Origin: DASXZH01 sp963829965
Lineage (GTDB): Bacteria; Armatimonadota; Fimbriimonadia; Fimbriimonadales; Fimbriimonadaceae
DNA: 64,000 bases
Direction: 5' to 3'
Assembly (NCBI GenBank): GCA_963829965.1
Contig: CAWHLK010000027.1
Location: 1-64,000 of the forward strand
Under the pieces are notes generated by a model. It did no database searches, was not told the origin of the DNA, and saw nothing but the letters and a program-made list of their open reading frames with translations. Shown in pieces: positions 1-9,086 of the stretch (position 1 is its first letter; every line of letters begins with the position of its first letter). Made by a program: the position numbers and the translations under genes.

Positions 1-883
1 ACTGTAGCTACGCCGCCCACCAACCGCAGCCTCAGTCGGGTCCGTTTCCAACGTCCACGTGATGTTCTCGCCCTTCTTTCTTGCGGCTACCGCAATAACA
101 AAATCCTCCTCCACGTCTGCGAACATCTTTGGGGTTTGTTCCGGCCGCTCCTGGGCTACCTTTCTCTGGAGATACTGAAAGAGTTCTCCTACCTTGATGA
201 TGCCGTTTTGGTCGGTGTCGGCCTCGCCGGTTACAAGTCCGTTCACCAAATGTCGCGTGAAAAGGGAGGGCTGCGGCTTGGACTCGGAAGCCTGCTCAAA
301 CTTGCCCTCCGAATACGCATATTGAAACTCGCCTGCGGCGCTGATGATGAAAAACCCTCGCCCCGGTGGGAGCTCGCTCGCGAGTTGGCGCTCCAGTTCC
401 AGGGCGCCGGCCGCGCCTTTGGATCCTTTGGGAAAAGCCCCCGCGAAGCAGCAATCCAGGATCAGGATCTTTCGTTGGCTGTTGCACTTGTCCATTTGCC
501 GCCGAATGAACTCGGCGGAAACCGCGCTTGCTTCCAGCATGTCAGGCTCGGTGTCCCTCTGGGCGAAATAGAGCGAGCCCTGGTCGTCCTTGATCCCATG
601 GCCACTTAGGTAGAGCAACACCGTGTCATCGAAGGCCGCATCCCTCAGAATTTTGGATTGCCTTCTCAACGACGTTTTTTTCGCAATCCACCAGCGCCTT
701 GCACGAGGTGAAGTAGCAGATATCCTCATTAAGAAGCGCGCCTTCCAACCCACTGATGTCTTCGCGAGTGGCGGCCAGCGGCTGAAGGGACTGATCGTCG
801 TATGAGCCGCACCCAATCACGAGCGCGAGCCGTTTCGCTTCAGGCACCGGCACCCACCTTCTCTCGAAGAAGGTTGATACCAA
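1..883 (-). CDS. Caspase-fold (peptidase C14-like) protein, frameshifted and cut by the window edge
   Basis: Caspase-family cysteine protease domain. The first part (from a TTG at 883) reads RLALVIGCGSYDD, the typical first strand of a bacterial caspase domain. After a frame change near 640-655 the frame stays open to position 1. It carries LLYLSGHGIKDD (catalytic His codon at 598-600) and ILILDCCFAGAF (catalytic Cys near 449-454), so the His/Cys dyad is intact. The break sits at a CCAAAATTC run; two extra A or one fewer base would fuse the two parts. No ATG is in frame before 883. A frame starting MALTEFSTIEIG at about 1058 overlaps and could be the true N terminus if a second indel lies near 850-880. 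It follows the secreted-protein gene at 1096-1893 on the same strand, possibly as an operon. The family role is proteolysis in stress, death or signalling; the substrate is unknown. Confidence 0.75.
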
Positions 884-1095
884 GTGCGCCGCCAGGGACG
901 GACTGCGCTCCAGGTATTTCTAGGGCATTGGCTGATATCCTGATTCGCAATCCCTTCACCATTGAGAGTTCCGCCTTGAGGTTTCGCTGTTGCGCCGCTT
1001 GTTGGGCCGAGCTAGCCCTAGGGCCGATTTCAATTGTACTAAACTCGGTGAGGGCCATGGATTTCCATTTTAACCCGTTACCGGCCCTGACACTC

Positions 1096-1893
1096 CTAGG
1101 CGCCTGCTCCTGCCGAAACCAACTCCTTAAGTTCCCCGTTCGCAAAGCGAAGAAGAGACACGCCGTCGCCCTCGTAATACCGGTACGACTCAACGATTTC
1201 GAGTTTCCCGCCACCGTCCAGGTCGGCAATTCCGTCGAAGTTGTACTCGGTCAGCACTTCGTCAGCCTTCGTCTTTGCGCACCAATCCAGTTCCTTTGTC
1301 TGAGCGTTGCCGGACTTGTCCACGTATCGCAGAAGGAGGCCCGAGTAGTCGCCGCCCGGATGCCTGGAATCTCCACTGATTGCGGAACCGAGGTCGGCAT
1401 CGGTACAGTTCGAAGCGTTAATGAGCACCTCGTCGCGCCCGTCGCCGTCCAGATCTACTTTGATAAGCTGCCTTATTTTAGGTTCCACCTTGGTGAGCCC
1501 CTTCTTCACGAGATATTCCTTGACGATCGCCAGGTAGGCCGCGGAGCCGTTCGAAAGCATCATTACTTTGCGTGGAAACGCCGGTTTTCGGCCGCTTAGA
1601 TACAGCTCGCGAGGTTCGTTGTCGCCAACCACCACGCCCTCGCTCAGGTCTTCGTGGATTAGACTCTTGATCGTTGCTTTTTCGCCAATCTTCCCTAATC
1701 CGAATCCGGTGACCCGGATCGGAACGCGAATGCCTTCCGGTTTGGTCGGAGCTTTATTCCACTTTCCGTGGTAAAAATCGCCCACATAGTAGCCGTGGTC
1801 GAAGAGAATCGCTCGGGTGGAATGCAAAGGCTCCCTATGGGCCGATACTGAGACGAGACATAGAAGCGCAAGCGACAATTTCACCATAGCCAC
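1096..1893 (-). CDS. Secreted protein with FG-GAP/VCBS-like Asp-rich loops, function unknown
   Basis: A 265-residue protein with an N-terminal signal peptide (MVKLSLALLCLVSVSA). The C-terminal half has two calcium-loop-like segments, VDLDGDGRDEVLINAS and IADLDGGGKLEIVE, resembling FG-GAP/VCBS repeats of exported proteins. No catalytic motif was recognised. It lies upstream of the caspase-fold gene on the same strand. Either of two close ATGs could start it; the second gives a cleaner signal peptide. Export is well supported; function is not known. Confidence 0.7.
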   Translation of the reverse strand: MAMVKLSLALLCLVSVSAHREPLHSTRAILFDHGYYVGDFYHGKWNKAPTKPEGIRVPIRVTGFGLGKIGEKATIKSLIHEDLSEGVVVGDNEPRELYLSGRKPAFPRKVMMLSNGSAAYLAIVKEYLVKKGLTKVEPKIRQLIKVDLDGDGRDEVLINASNCTDADLGSAISGDSRHPGGDYSGLLLRYVDKSGNAQTKELDWCAKTKADEVLTEYNFDGIADLDGGGKLEIVESYRYYEGDGVSLLRFANGELKELVSAGAGA

Positions 1894-1985
1894 AATAATA
1901 CAGGAAACCTCCCAAATGCACCGGAAACGACCCTTTATTAAACTCCGGAAGGGCCGCCAAGGGTGCGAGTGGTAACATTTTCGAT

Positions 1986-2972
1986 ATGCTGTCTTCGGCT
2001 CTTGGCTTTGTCAGTGCCGCTGTCATAGCATGGTTCGTCACTCCGCAGGTCATTAGGCTCGCCAAGAAGTTCGGCGTCCTCGCCATTCCGCGCGCTAGAG
2101 ACATCCACACCGGCGAGATTCCGCGCTGGGGCGGGCTTGCCATTTGCTCTGCCGCCCTAGGCGGAGCAATCGTCGCAACTGCGGCGGTTTGGATTTCCAG
2201 GGGCCAACTCTTGCCTGGCAGGCAGGGTATTGGGGTCTTGGTTGCGGTGGTCATTATGCTGGTCGTCGGCGCTTATGACGATAAGCGCGACCTCCGGGCC
2301 TACTGGCAGCTTTTGGGGCTGGCAGCTGCGGGCGGAATCGTGTGGTTCGCGGGCGTACGGATCAGCGGCTTTGGACTCGGCAGTCCCTACGCCTTTCATT
2401 TGGGCCCATGGATCCCCCTTTCCAGCGGTGTCAGCTTGATCCTCACCATTATCTGGGTGGGAACGGTGACAAAAACGCTGGACGCCTTGGATGGCCTGGA
2501 CGGGCTCGCAATCGGCATCAGCATTATCTGCCTCGCCACGATGTTTATCATCGGGCATTTGTCCAAGCGCATTGCTCCTTTTGAAGAAGTGTTATTGGCA
2601 TCCACAACGGGTGCATGCATCGGGTTTTACAAGTACAACGCGCAACCCGCGCAGATCTTTGTAAGCTCAAGCGGCGGCTTTTCGTTGGGCCTGATTTTGG
2701 CTGCCAGTTCTATTGAAAGCACGGCAAAGGCGGCGACGGGTTTAGCTTTTGTAGTGCCGGTCTTGATTCTGAGCGTGCCGATTGCGGACTATGTGGTTGT
2801 CGTGACGAAGCGGATTCTGGCCCGGTCGCCGGTGATGGATGCGGACCAGCGACACATCCATCACCGTCTGCTGAAGCAGGGGTATTCGAGAACAAACGTG
2901 GTGAAGATCGTGTACTTGATGACGATCATCTCCTGCGGCGCCGCGATCTTGGCACAGTTTCTCGTGAAGTAG
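1986..2972 (+). CDS. MraY/WecA-family glycosyl-1-phosphate transferase with altered active site
   Basis: A polytopic membrane protein of 328 residues in glycosyltransferase family 4, which moves sugar-1-phosphate from a UDP-sugar to undecaprenyl phosphate to start polymer synthesis. Family motifs visible are PRWGG (46-50), AYDDKRDL with the magnesium-binding Asp pair (98-99), LDGLDGLA (168-175) and the HIHHRLL box (290-296). Two positions differ from the norm: the NxxN before LDGLDG is KTLD (163-166), and the GDxGS motif is SSSGG (227-231), losing the usual Asp. It may be a divergent or impaired enzyme. ATG start preceded by a short spacer; no operon partner is evident. Confidence 0.85.
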   Translation: MLSSALGFVSAAVIAWFVTPQVIRLAKKFGVLAIPRARDIHTGEIPRWGGLAICSAALGGAIVATAAVWISRGQLLPGRQGIGVLVAVVIMLVVGAYDDKRDLRAYWQLLGLAAAGGIVWFAGVRISGFGLGSPYAFHLGPWIPLSSGVSLILTIIWVGTVTKTLDALDGLDGLAIGISIICLATMFIIGHLSKRIAPFEEVLLASTTGACIGFYKYNAQPAQIFVSSSGGFSLGLILAASSIESTAKAATGLAFVVPVLILSVPIADYVVVVTKRILARSPVMDADQRHIHHRLLKQGYSRTNVVKIVYLMTIISCGAAILAQFLVK

Positions 2973-3359
2973 CGGGTCGCTGGCGCTAGAAACGGGCAAG
3001 TTCCCCCAGAATAGCAGCGTCTTACGAGGAGCAATCGCAACCAAATGCATTCCCTGCGAATGGCCTCGGCCCCAACGCAAGATGGGCTGCGAAGCAGAGA
3101 GGAACGAGGATTGTCATTACGACGAGCGCTCCGGCGCGAGGAAGCAACGGCTGGCTCCCCAACTCCTCCGGCGCGGAAGCGCTCCCAGGTGAAGATCGCG
3201 TGCCCGTTGGGTTCGAGGCAGCTGTTTTCCCAGCGCATTAGCAGATTTGTTTGGCGACGATTCGCGGGCGCCCAATAGCATTGAGTCTGGCGCCTGGCGC
3301 GCCAGACCGGATGAAGGGTGGAGGCATCTCGTCCCGGCTTGCCGGAACTGACCACGCCT
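2973..3359. other. Non-coding spacer with dispersed repeat fragments
   Basis: No convincing gene on either strand. It holds a degenerate piece of the GTCATTACGACGAGCG type (about 3113-3200), common in bacterial intergenic repeats, and the GTCTGGCGC hairpin listed separately. It separates two convergent genes. Confidence 0.5.
3283..3320. repeat. Dispersed hairpin repeat (GAGTCTGGCG...CGCCAGACCGGA)
   Basis: GTCTGGCGC and GCGCCAGAC form an inverted repeat followed by CGGATGAAGGGT. A second copy with the same order is at 7264-7300. Both sit between genes, so this is a small dispersed hairpin family rather than a gene-specific terminator, though it could stop transcription arriving from either side. 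Confidence 0.6.
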
Positions 3360-5846
3360 TTACTTGGCCACATTTACGGTCAACGAGTTCGAGGTTCCTC
3401 CGCCGGGGATCGGGTTGACCGCCGTTACGCTCACCGTTTTTGCGATGGCAAACATGGAGGCGGGCACCACTGCCGTAACTTGAGATGGCGAAACGAACGT
3501 GGTTACCAAGCCCTTACCGCCCCACTTCACGGTCGTGTTCGGCACGAAGCCGATGCCATTTACTGTAAGCACAAAATCGGGACCTCCGGCTGTAACGGTG
3601 GATGTACCCAAGTTGGACAAGGTCGGCGCTGGATTCGTTACGGCGAACGCGGCCGCGTTGGAGTCTCCTCCGCCGGGAACAGGATTGGTCACGATAACGC
3701 TCACGGACTTGCCAATTGCGATCGCGGAAGCATCGATTTGGGCAGTGACTTGGCTCGCAGAGACGAACGTGGTGGGTACGCCTTTGCCGCCGAACTTCAC
3801 CGTTGAGCCGGGCACAAAGCCCGAGCCGTTAACGATGAGAGTAAACGAGGGCCCGCCTGGGGATGCCGAGTTCGGAGCCAGCATGCCAATCGATGGCAAC
3901 GGGTTGTTCACATAAAAGTGGATGGAGTTTGAATAATCGCCCCACACATCAATCAAGGTCACATTTGCGGTCACGCCCGAAGCGAGCAGGGCGGCGGGAA
4001 TGACGGCCGTCAGCTTTGTGGGAGAAACCACGGTGGGCGTTACAAGCGCGCCGTTAAAATCAATCGAGACGCCCTGGGCAAAGCCGTTGCCATTAATCGT
4101 GACGTTCAGATCCGGACTTCCTGCCGCAACGGAGCTGGGACTGATATTGGACTCATGCGATGCGACCGCAATCGTGGCCGTCGCCCCCTGAGGCGCGCCG
4201 GGAACGGTATAAACAAAGGCGTCACGACCGGCAAAGCCTGCCACCGGCGTGTAGCTGAACGAGCCGTCGCTGTTGAGAGAAAATGAGGCCGCGTTGCTGG
4301 GGCCCTGAATCAAGGTTGGAACTAAACCGGTTGCATTCGCTCCGTTGGCAAGCACTCCAGGCGCGGAGGTGGTCAAGTTTGTGGCATAAGAGGTTGAGAA
4401 CGTGCTGTTGCTGACAACCGGGCCCGAAGTGGCAAAGGAGCCCACTGAAAACGAGGTGGCAACGTTGCCGCCAGTCGCCCCCTGGTTCTGCAAAACAACG
4501 GCGTCCACTGTGTCTCCCTGTTTCAAGCGCACCTGAATTAGCTGCCAAGACATCACATTGTTCGAGAGGGTCCCGGTTTGGGCAACGCCGTTGATATAGA
4601 GCCTTGCGTTCGCAACGTCGGCGTTACCGCTGCCGCCCATCGGAGATACCGCTGTGCTGCCACCCATTTGCACGTTGATGTCGTACGCTCCCGTCGAGGG
4701 AGCGGTAAACCGAGCGTCGGGAGTTCCCGCATCGGACGACAGGCTGACGGCGCCTGGGCCGGCGCCCCTAAAAGCCGAGCCGTACTGATTCATCCAGATG
4801 GTCGCATCTTGCCCGACAACGGCATCATTGATTGCCCATTGATTAACCGAGCCATCGAAGATTACGTTTGTGAATTTTTGAAACGAGCCGTTAACGATTT
4901 GCCCATAGGTGAATGCGCCGGAAGGATTGGTGCCGTAGCTGAAATTGTTAGCTAGGTCCCAGGCGCTGTAATGAGGCAAGGACAATTCCTGCCACGTGGC
5001 AGAGTCTAGTAGAGTGGAACCATCCCTGGAAAGCAGCAAGTCCGAGGGCACCACAGAGTCCGGCGAGAATCCCAACTCCGTAAGCAAGCTCGCCAACGTT
5101 TGATCTCCGGTTGCTGCCCTCCACACGAGGCCCTCCGAGGTAAGCACTATGTTTCCGTCCGCAGAACAAGCCTGCGTACTAGGGCTGTTGAGAATAACAA
5201 CTCCTGTGCTTTGGCGCCAGACAAATCCGTAGGTCGGGCCGAAACTATAAGTGCCTTCCTGGATGCCATAAATGGTGCCGTAGAAAGTCGAGCCGTCGTC
5301 GCTCATCGCGCGCACCTCGGCCTCTTGCGCGTAGCCAGAAGGGTACATGGATGGAACCTGCGGAAATGCATACCCTGCCTGCGGGCTCCAAATGAACGGA
5401 ACTTGAACCGCCAGGCCGCCCAGATAGCCCGTAGTCATCACCCCTGCAACCGTGCTCCCGTCGGCGCTGATAGATGCTACGTTAGGACGGTCGCTGGGAG
5501 AGAGATTTGGAAGGGGGGCAGGCGTGTAAGATTGATTAATACGGTTGTAGAGCCAGAAAGCCCAGGGCGATTGCTCATTGGAATCCTGAATTACCAAAAC
5601 CGAAGCGTCTTTAGAAGCTGCAACTAAATACCAGGTATAGCCGTTAGCATCTGGAGGATTCGGGATTGAGTTCGCTGGTCCGCCGTTGACCCAGTAAACA
5701 GCATCCGCGATGACATAATTATCAACTGGCCTAGATGTGTACCCCGCCGCGACCGTACCATCGGCGCTAACGAACGAAACGCCTCCCGCCACGTCTTGAC
5801 CAAACTCTGGCAAAAGCGTGACAGAGTTGCCGTTTAAGGAATGCAA
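3360..5846 (-). CDS. Large exported repeat protein with Ig-like and IPT/TIG domains
   Basis: About 828 residues. The N-terminal part has ISADGSTVAGV- and MSDDGSTFYG-type motifs of the HAF-like repeat family. A central galactose-binding-like region (about 330-470) is followed by an Ig/cadherin-like segment (FSYTPVAGFAGRDAFVYTV) and three IPT/TIG domains (about 560-828) with recurring GFVPGSTVKFGGK-type strands. There is no signal peptide, and the frame continues upstream of the TTG at 5846 with more HAF-like sequence (ISGNGSIAGGW). It meets the end of the 5902-7050 gene at an A8 run (5922-5929). I infer that both are one polypeptide of about 1,230 residues, exported by the signal peptide of the upstream part. 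Likely extracellular binding or adhesion. Confidence 0.75.
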   Translation of the reverse strand: MHSLNGNSVTLLPEFGQDVAGGVSFVSADGTVAAGYTSRPVDNYVIADAVYWVNGGPANSIPNPPDANGYTWYLVAASKDASVLVIQDSNEQSPWAFWLYNRINQSYTPAPLPNLSPSDRPNVASISADGSTVAGVMTTGYLGGLAVQVPFIWSPQAGYAFPQVPSMYPSGYAQEAEVRAMSDDGSTFYGTIYGIQEGTYSFGPTYGFVWRQSTGVVILNSPSTQACSADGNIVLTSEGLVWRAATGDQTLASLLTELGFSPDSVVPSDLLLSRDGSTLLDSATWQELSLPHYSAWDLANNFSYGTNPSGAFTYGQIVNGSFQKFTNVIFDGSVNQWAINDAVVGQDATIWMNQYGSAFRGAGPGAVSLSSDAGTPDARFTAPSTGAYDINVQMGGSTAVSPMGGSGNADVANARLYINGVAQTGTLSNNVMSWQLIQVRLKQGDTVDAVVLQNQGATGGNVATSFSVGSFATSGPVVSNSTFSTSYATNLTTSAPGVLANGANATGLVPTLIQGPSNAASFSLNSDGSFSYTPVAGFAGRDAFVYTVPGAPQGATATIAVASHESNISPSSVAAGSPDLNVTINGNGFAQGVSIDFNGALVTPTVVSPTKLTAVIPAALLASGVTANVTLIDVWGDYSNSIHFYVNNPLPSIGMLAPNSASPGGPSFTLIVNGSGFVPGSTVKFGGKGVPTTFVSASQVTAQIDASAIAIGKSVSVIVTNPVPGGGDSNAAAFAVTNPAPTLSNLGTSTVTAGGPDFVLTVNGIGFVPNTTVKWGGKGLVTTFVSPSQVTAVVPASMFAIAKTVSVTAVNPIPGGGTSNSLTVNVAK

Positions 5847-5901
5847 AGCTGGGAGTTCGTCGCCGTTCCCGGCCAGAACCCAACCACCCGCTATCGATCC
5901 G

Positions 5902-7050
5902 TTACCTGAAATGCAGGTTGCAAAAAAAATTCTCGCTTGCGACTGCTAACTGTGCCACGCTCGCGTTAGACAACGGTGTCAACAACACCGCGTGCCTCAC
6001 ACCAGGGAGCTGCGCGATTGCTACAATCTGCCCCTGATCGTTGATCCCCGTTGCGCTTTGGATAACGTAACCAGCGCCGGAAGAATCGACAATCGAGTTC
6101 AAATCCTGCATCACGCCGTTGGAATACACGAACGCATGCCCTTGCTCCTCACCAGGAGAATCCGGGTTTTTTGAAAGGCCCGGCATCACAAAGGGCGAGG
6201 TATGGCCGGGCATATCCGAATATCCAACGATAACGCCGCCCGAGTTCACTGCCTGTGCGTAGGAATTCGTTCCGCCAAGGGTTCCCAGGTCGGTCCAGAC
6301 GCCGTTCAAATAGCTGAAAGCGTGCTCCGCACTATTTCCACGGATATCGGTATATCCGACAATGAGTCCGGAATCGTTAATAGCTTGGGCGCAAGAGCTC
6401 AGTCCACCGAGCGCGCCAATGGTGCCTACGTTGCCAAGAAGATCATAGAAGCAGGCTTCATAAATAACAGGATTTACACCGATCTCTTCTACGCCGACGC
6501 TGGTGCCGCTCGTATTGATGCCGTAGGCGTAGCCTGAGTCCCCTGTGGAGAGACCAAACAAAGTAGCTGTGCCGTTCGCATATCCGTCTGATCCGGGTTC
6601 GAAGACAAACGGCGTTCCGCTGACACCGGGTATCACTGCTTCGCCCACTACAAAGCCGGAATCATTGATCGAGCAAGCGAAGGGACTCTGTTGAAGCGCA
6701 TATCCAAGATCGTTTTCGCTTCCTCCGGAATAGACCCAAGTGCGCCCCACGCCCAGCGGCGTCGCTTCAGTGCCAACAACTTGGCCGGAACTGTTGATGG
6801 ACCAAGCGTAAGGAAACCCGTCGCTTGTTGAAAGCATGCCCAAGCTTGACGGGAACCCATTGGTCCATATCGCAGGAAGGAGGGTCTGCGGCGTGTTGGA
6901 ACTGCCAACGACCTGGCCCGCATTGTTGATCCCTAGGCCCGTTGAGGAATTTCCGTTTCCAACTGCGCCAAGATCGGATAAATGGTATGTCTGGGCCAGT
7001 GCCGAGCACCCAAACAAAACGAGGGCGAGAACGAGAACATATTTTCTCAT
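5902..7050 (-). CDS. Secreted HAF-repeat protein
   Basis: Starts with a clear signal peptide (MRKYVLVLALVLFGCSALAQ). It then has about six HAF repeats built on YHLSDLGAVG, INNAGQVVG and INDSGLIVGY motifs, which predict a beta-propeller-like secreted fold. The terminal HAVLLTP is the usual end of this family. The last codons (NFFCNLHFR) come from reading through an 8-base T run on the coding strand, after which another frame continues into the IPT protein at 3360-5846. This gene is therefore either complete or the 5' half of a larger gene. Function unknown; the family is common in environmental bacteria with large secretomes. Confidence 0.75.
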   Translation of the reverse strand: MRKYVLVLALVLFGCSALAQTYHLSDLGAVGNGNSSTGLGINNAGQVVGSSNTPQTLLPAIWTNGFPSSLGMLSTSDGFPYAWSINSSGQVVGTEATPLGVGRTWVYSGGSENDLGYALQQSPFACSINDSGFVVGEAVIPGVSGTPFVFEPGSDGYANGTATLFGLSTGDSGYAYGINTSGTSVGVEEIGVNPVIYEACFYDLLGNVGTIGALGGLSSCAQAINDSGLIVGYTDIRGNSAEHAFSYLNGVWTDLGTLGGTNSYAQAVNSGGVIVGYSDMPGHTSPFVMPGLSKNPDSPGEEQGHAFVYSNGVMQDLNSIVDSSGAGYVIQSATGINDQGQIVAIAQLPGVRHAVLLTPLSNASVAQLAVASENFFCNLHFR

Positions 7051-7263
7051 GGTAATGCAACCGATAAGAGCGCATTATACCAATGGACTGCCTGGACTGA
7101 AACATTAAATAGTGTTATTGCTTGGAAAATGAGCACCGCTCTTGAATCAGTCCGGCTTTTGCTTGGGTCCATTTTAGGATGAAATTAATAGTGTATTTAC
7201 GCCTTTTCCAGGGGGTGACTCTGCCGCGTACAAAATCTCTTGCCCCAGCGCTATCCGGGAATC

Positions 7264-7300
7264 GAGTCTGGCGGTCTGGCGACGCCAGACCGGACGTAGG
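7264..7300. repeat. Second copy of the GAGTCTGGCG hairpin repeat
   Basis: GAGTCTGGCG, a short spacer, then CGCCAGACCGGA and AGGGTG, matching the copy at 3283-3320 in the same orientation. It sits 50 bp upstream of the broken acetyltransferase gene. Confidence 0.6.
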
Positions 7301-7344
7301 GTGTAGCGGTTCACCGCAAGCCGAATTCCAGCTACGATAGATCA

Positions 7345-7775
7345 ATGCCCTTCGAACTCCAGCCCACTTTAACTGGCCCTCTAGTAACCCTCCGCCCACT
7401 TGTCGAGAGCGACTTCGAAGAACTCTTCGCCGTCGCCTCCGATCCCTTGATCTGGGAGCAGCATCCTGCGAACAACCGCTACAAAGAAGAGGTTTTCAGG
7501 GACTTCTTCAAGGGCGCGATGGATTCCGGCGGGGCGTTCCTCGTTTTGGATTCTCAAAGCGCCGTCATCGGCTGCACACGTTATTTGGGCTATGACGAAG
7601 CCGGGAACGAAATCGAATCGGCCTTACATTCGTCGCCCGCTCCCATTGGGGCGGGGCTTACAACGGCGAAATGAAGCGCCTTATGCTCGAGCACGCGTTT
7701 CGTTTTGTGGGCTCGCATAACGCATCGGCTTCGGGCCACCGGAAGGCTATTTTCGCCCCGAGTGAACATCTATGA
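7345..7775 (+). pseudogene. GNAT acetyltransferase remnant
   Basis: The N-terminal 90 residues match small GNAT (RimJ-like) acetyltransferases: GPLVTLRPLVESDFEELF and VIGCTRYLGYDE. The frame breaks near 7616: restoring one A gives EIEIGLTFVARSHWGGAYNGEMKR, the acetyl-CoA-binding core. The sequence then continues to EHAFRFVG, after which the conserved C-terminal strand and helix are replaced by unrelated residues ending at 7775. The replacing DNA (CGGCTTCGGGCCACCGGAA) resembles spacer sequence at about 20999. The gene is therefore both frameshifted and truncated, probably by a repeat or deletion, and unlikely to be active. Confidence 0.75.
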
Positions 7776-7802
7776 CCCTATACCCTCAACCCATTTCCCC
7801 TA

Positions 7803-8888
7803 TCACGGCTCGTTACTAAAAATAAAGGAGCCGTCGGCAGTTCCGAGTGAGGAGGTGTAGCTCGTTGCATTGAATGTGTTAACAGTGCCTGCGTCGTAAA
7901 CGCCGATATCCTTGCCGGTGTCCGCCAGGGGCCCTGTTCCAAATATCGCGTAGTCCGCATTCACATGCGAACTGCTACTTGCCTGGATGCCGTAGGTGTT
8001 CTGTTGGAACGTGGTATCGTGGACATCGACAATGCCACCATGAGTGGCGTACACGCCATTGGAGCATCCCTCGATAGTGCAATACGTGGCCGAGATGTAT
8101 CCGCCAAGGGTCGCCTCCAGCCCGATGGCGCCGGCGCCCTGAATCACTGCGTCCGAATCAAATACGACGCTGCCTCCTTCCTCCACATAAACGGCGATTT
8201 GAGTGCCAGTCACGTTGACAGATGAGCTACAGTGGAGTCTTGCGCCCTGGTCCACTCGGATGGGGGTCCAGGAGTTCAAGACAGTGGATTCGGTAAGGGT
8301 TCCGATCGAGGCGTTCGTCGTGAGGTAAACGCCAGAGCCGGTGTTTTGATTCGAACCCGTAAGCGTAATGCCGGAAATCAGGCCGATCGAGTGCCCGGTA
8401 TCCAACTCAATTCCCTGCAGGGACGTAAAGTTGATGTTGCTTTGGTTGTCACCAATGATCGAGATGCTCGCTCCGCAAGGTTGGTCAAGATTGATCCCGC
8501 TGCCTAAATTCTCGTTTAGATTGCCGTTGGCAGTGCTGATGGAAAGGTGCAGATAAACGCCTTCCGCGATGTGGCAGTTTTGCCCGAAAGTCCAAGCAAC
8601 CGCCAGCGTTGGAAATGACTGACCAGTGCCAATCACCAAGGTTGTGTTATTGCGAACGTAGTACAACTCCCAGTTTTGGTAGGTTTTGGAAGGATCGAGA
8701 TAATGGGTGCTCACCGTCTTGATGCAGCGATAGATATTGCCGTAGTCGGTGACCATATCGCCTGCGGCGTAGGTGCCTGTATTGCTCCAGACCGGCGGAT
8801 ACGATTGAGCTTCGGCGAGGTTGGGCAAAAACGCGCAGGCAACTGCGGCGATCGGCAAGAGAATGCGGAGTTTCAAGGCAGATTTCAT
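7803..8888 (-). CDS. Secreted beta-helix protein, paralogue 1
   Basis: 361 residues. After a signal peptide (ending LAEAQS) comes an aromatic module of about 45 residues, YPPVWSNTGTYAAGDMVTDYG...YRC...W, like chitin-binding type 5/12 folds. Next is a conserved linker (TLVIGTGQSFPTLAVAWTF) that resembles the domain leading into phage tail-spike helices. A right-handed parallel beta-helix follows (repeats such as GVYATHGGIVDVHDTTF). The tail has the family end motif DGSYIF/DGSFIF. Three relatives share this architecture (9087-10235, 10353-11441, 24025-25143). Likely a surface or extracellular polysaccharide-binding protein or lyase-like helix; no catalytic residues were identified. Confidence 0.75.
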   Translation of the reverse strand: MKSALKLRILLPIAAVACAFLPNLAEAQSYPPVWSNTGTYAAGDMVTDYGNIYRCIKTVSTHYLDPSKTYQNWELYYVRNNTTLVIGTGQSFPTLAVAWTFGQNCHIAEGVYLHLSISTANGNLNENLGSGINLDQPCGASISIIGDNQSNINFTSLQGIELDTGHSIGLISGITLTGSNQNTGSGVYLTTNASIGTLTESTVLNSWTPIRVDQGARLHCSSSVNVTGTQIAVYVEEGGSVVFDSDAVIQGAGAIGLEATLGGYISATYCTIEGCSNGVYATHGGIVDVHDTTFQQNTYGIQASSSSHVNADYAIFGTGPLADTGKDIGVYDAGTVNTFNATSYTSSLGTADGSFIFSNEP

Positions 8889-9086
8889 GAGTCACGGGTT
8901 CCAGGGACGCCTGAAAGGGGCGCCCGCAATTTAATTAGTAGTATAAAGCTTACGAGCTTATTGCTACGAAGCTAACTTGCGGGCGCTAATTCGACGTGAT
9001 ATGCCCCGATGCCCAGACGGCTAAGCAAAGCGCAGTGGCTCGCAAATGAAGTCAGACGGCCGACGTTGACTGTCTTAGCCGTCACT

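Noticed and set aside
136..609. Long plus-strand open frame opposite the caspase gene
   Set aside because: The minus strand here encodes the caspase His and Cys motifs; the plus frame has no recognisable sequence.
2861..3373. 170-codon minus-strand frame after the transferase gene
   Set aside because: Composition is Arg/Ser-rich shadow of repeat DNA and of the plus-strand gene; no domain.
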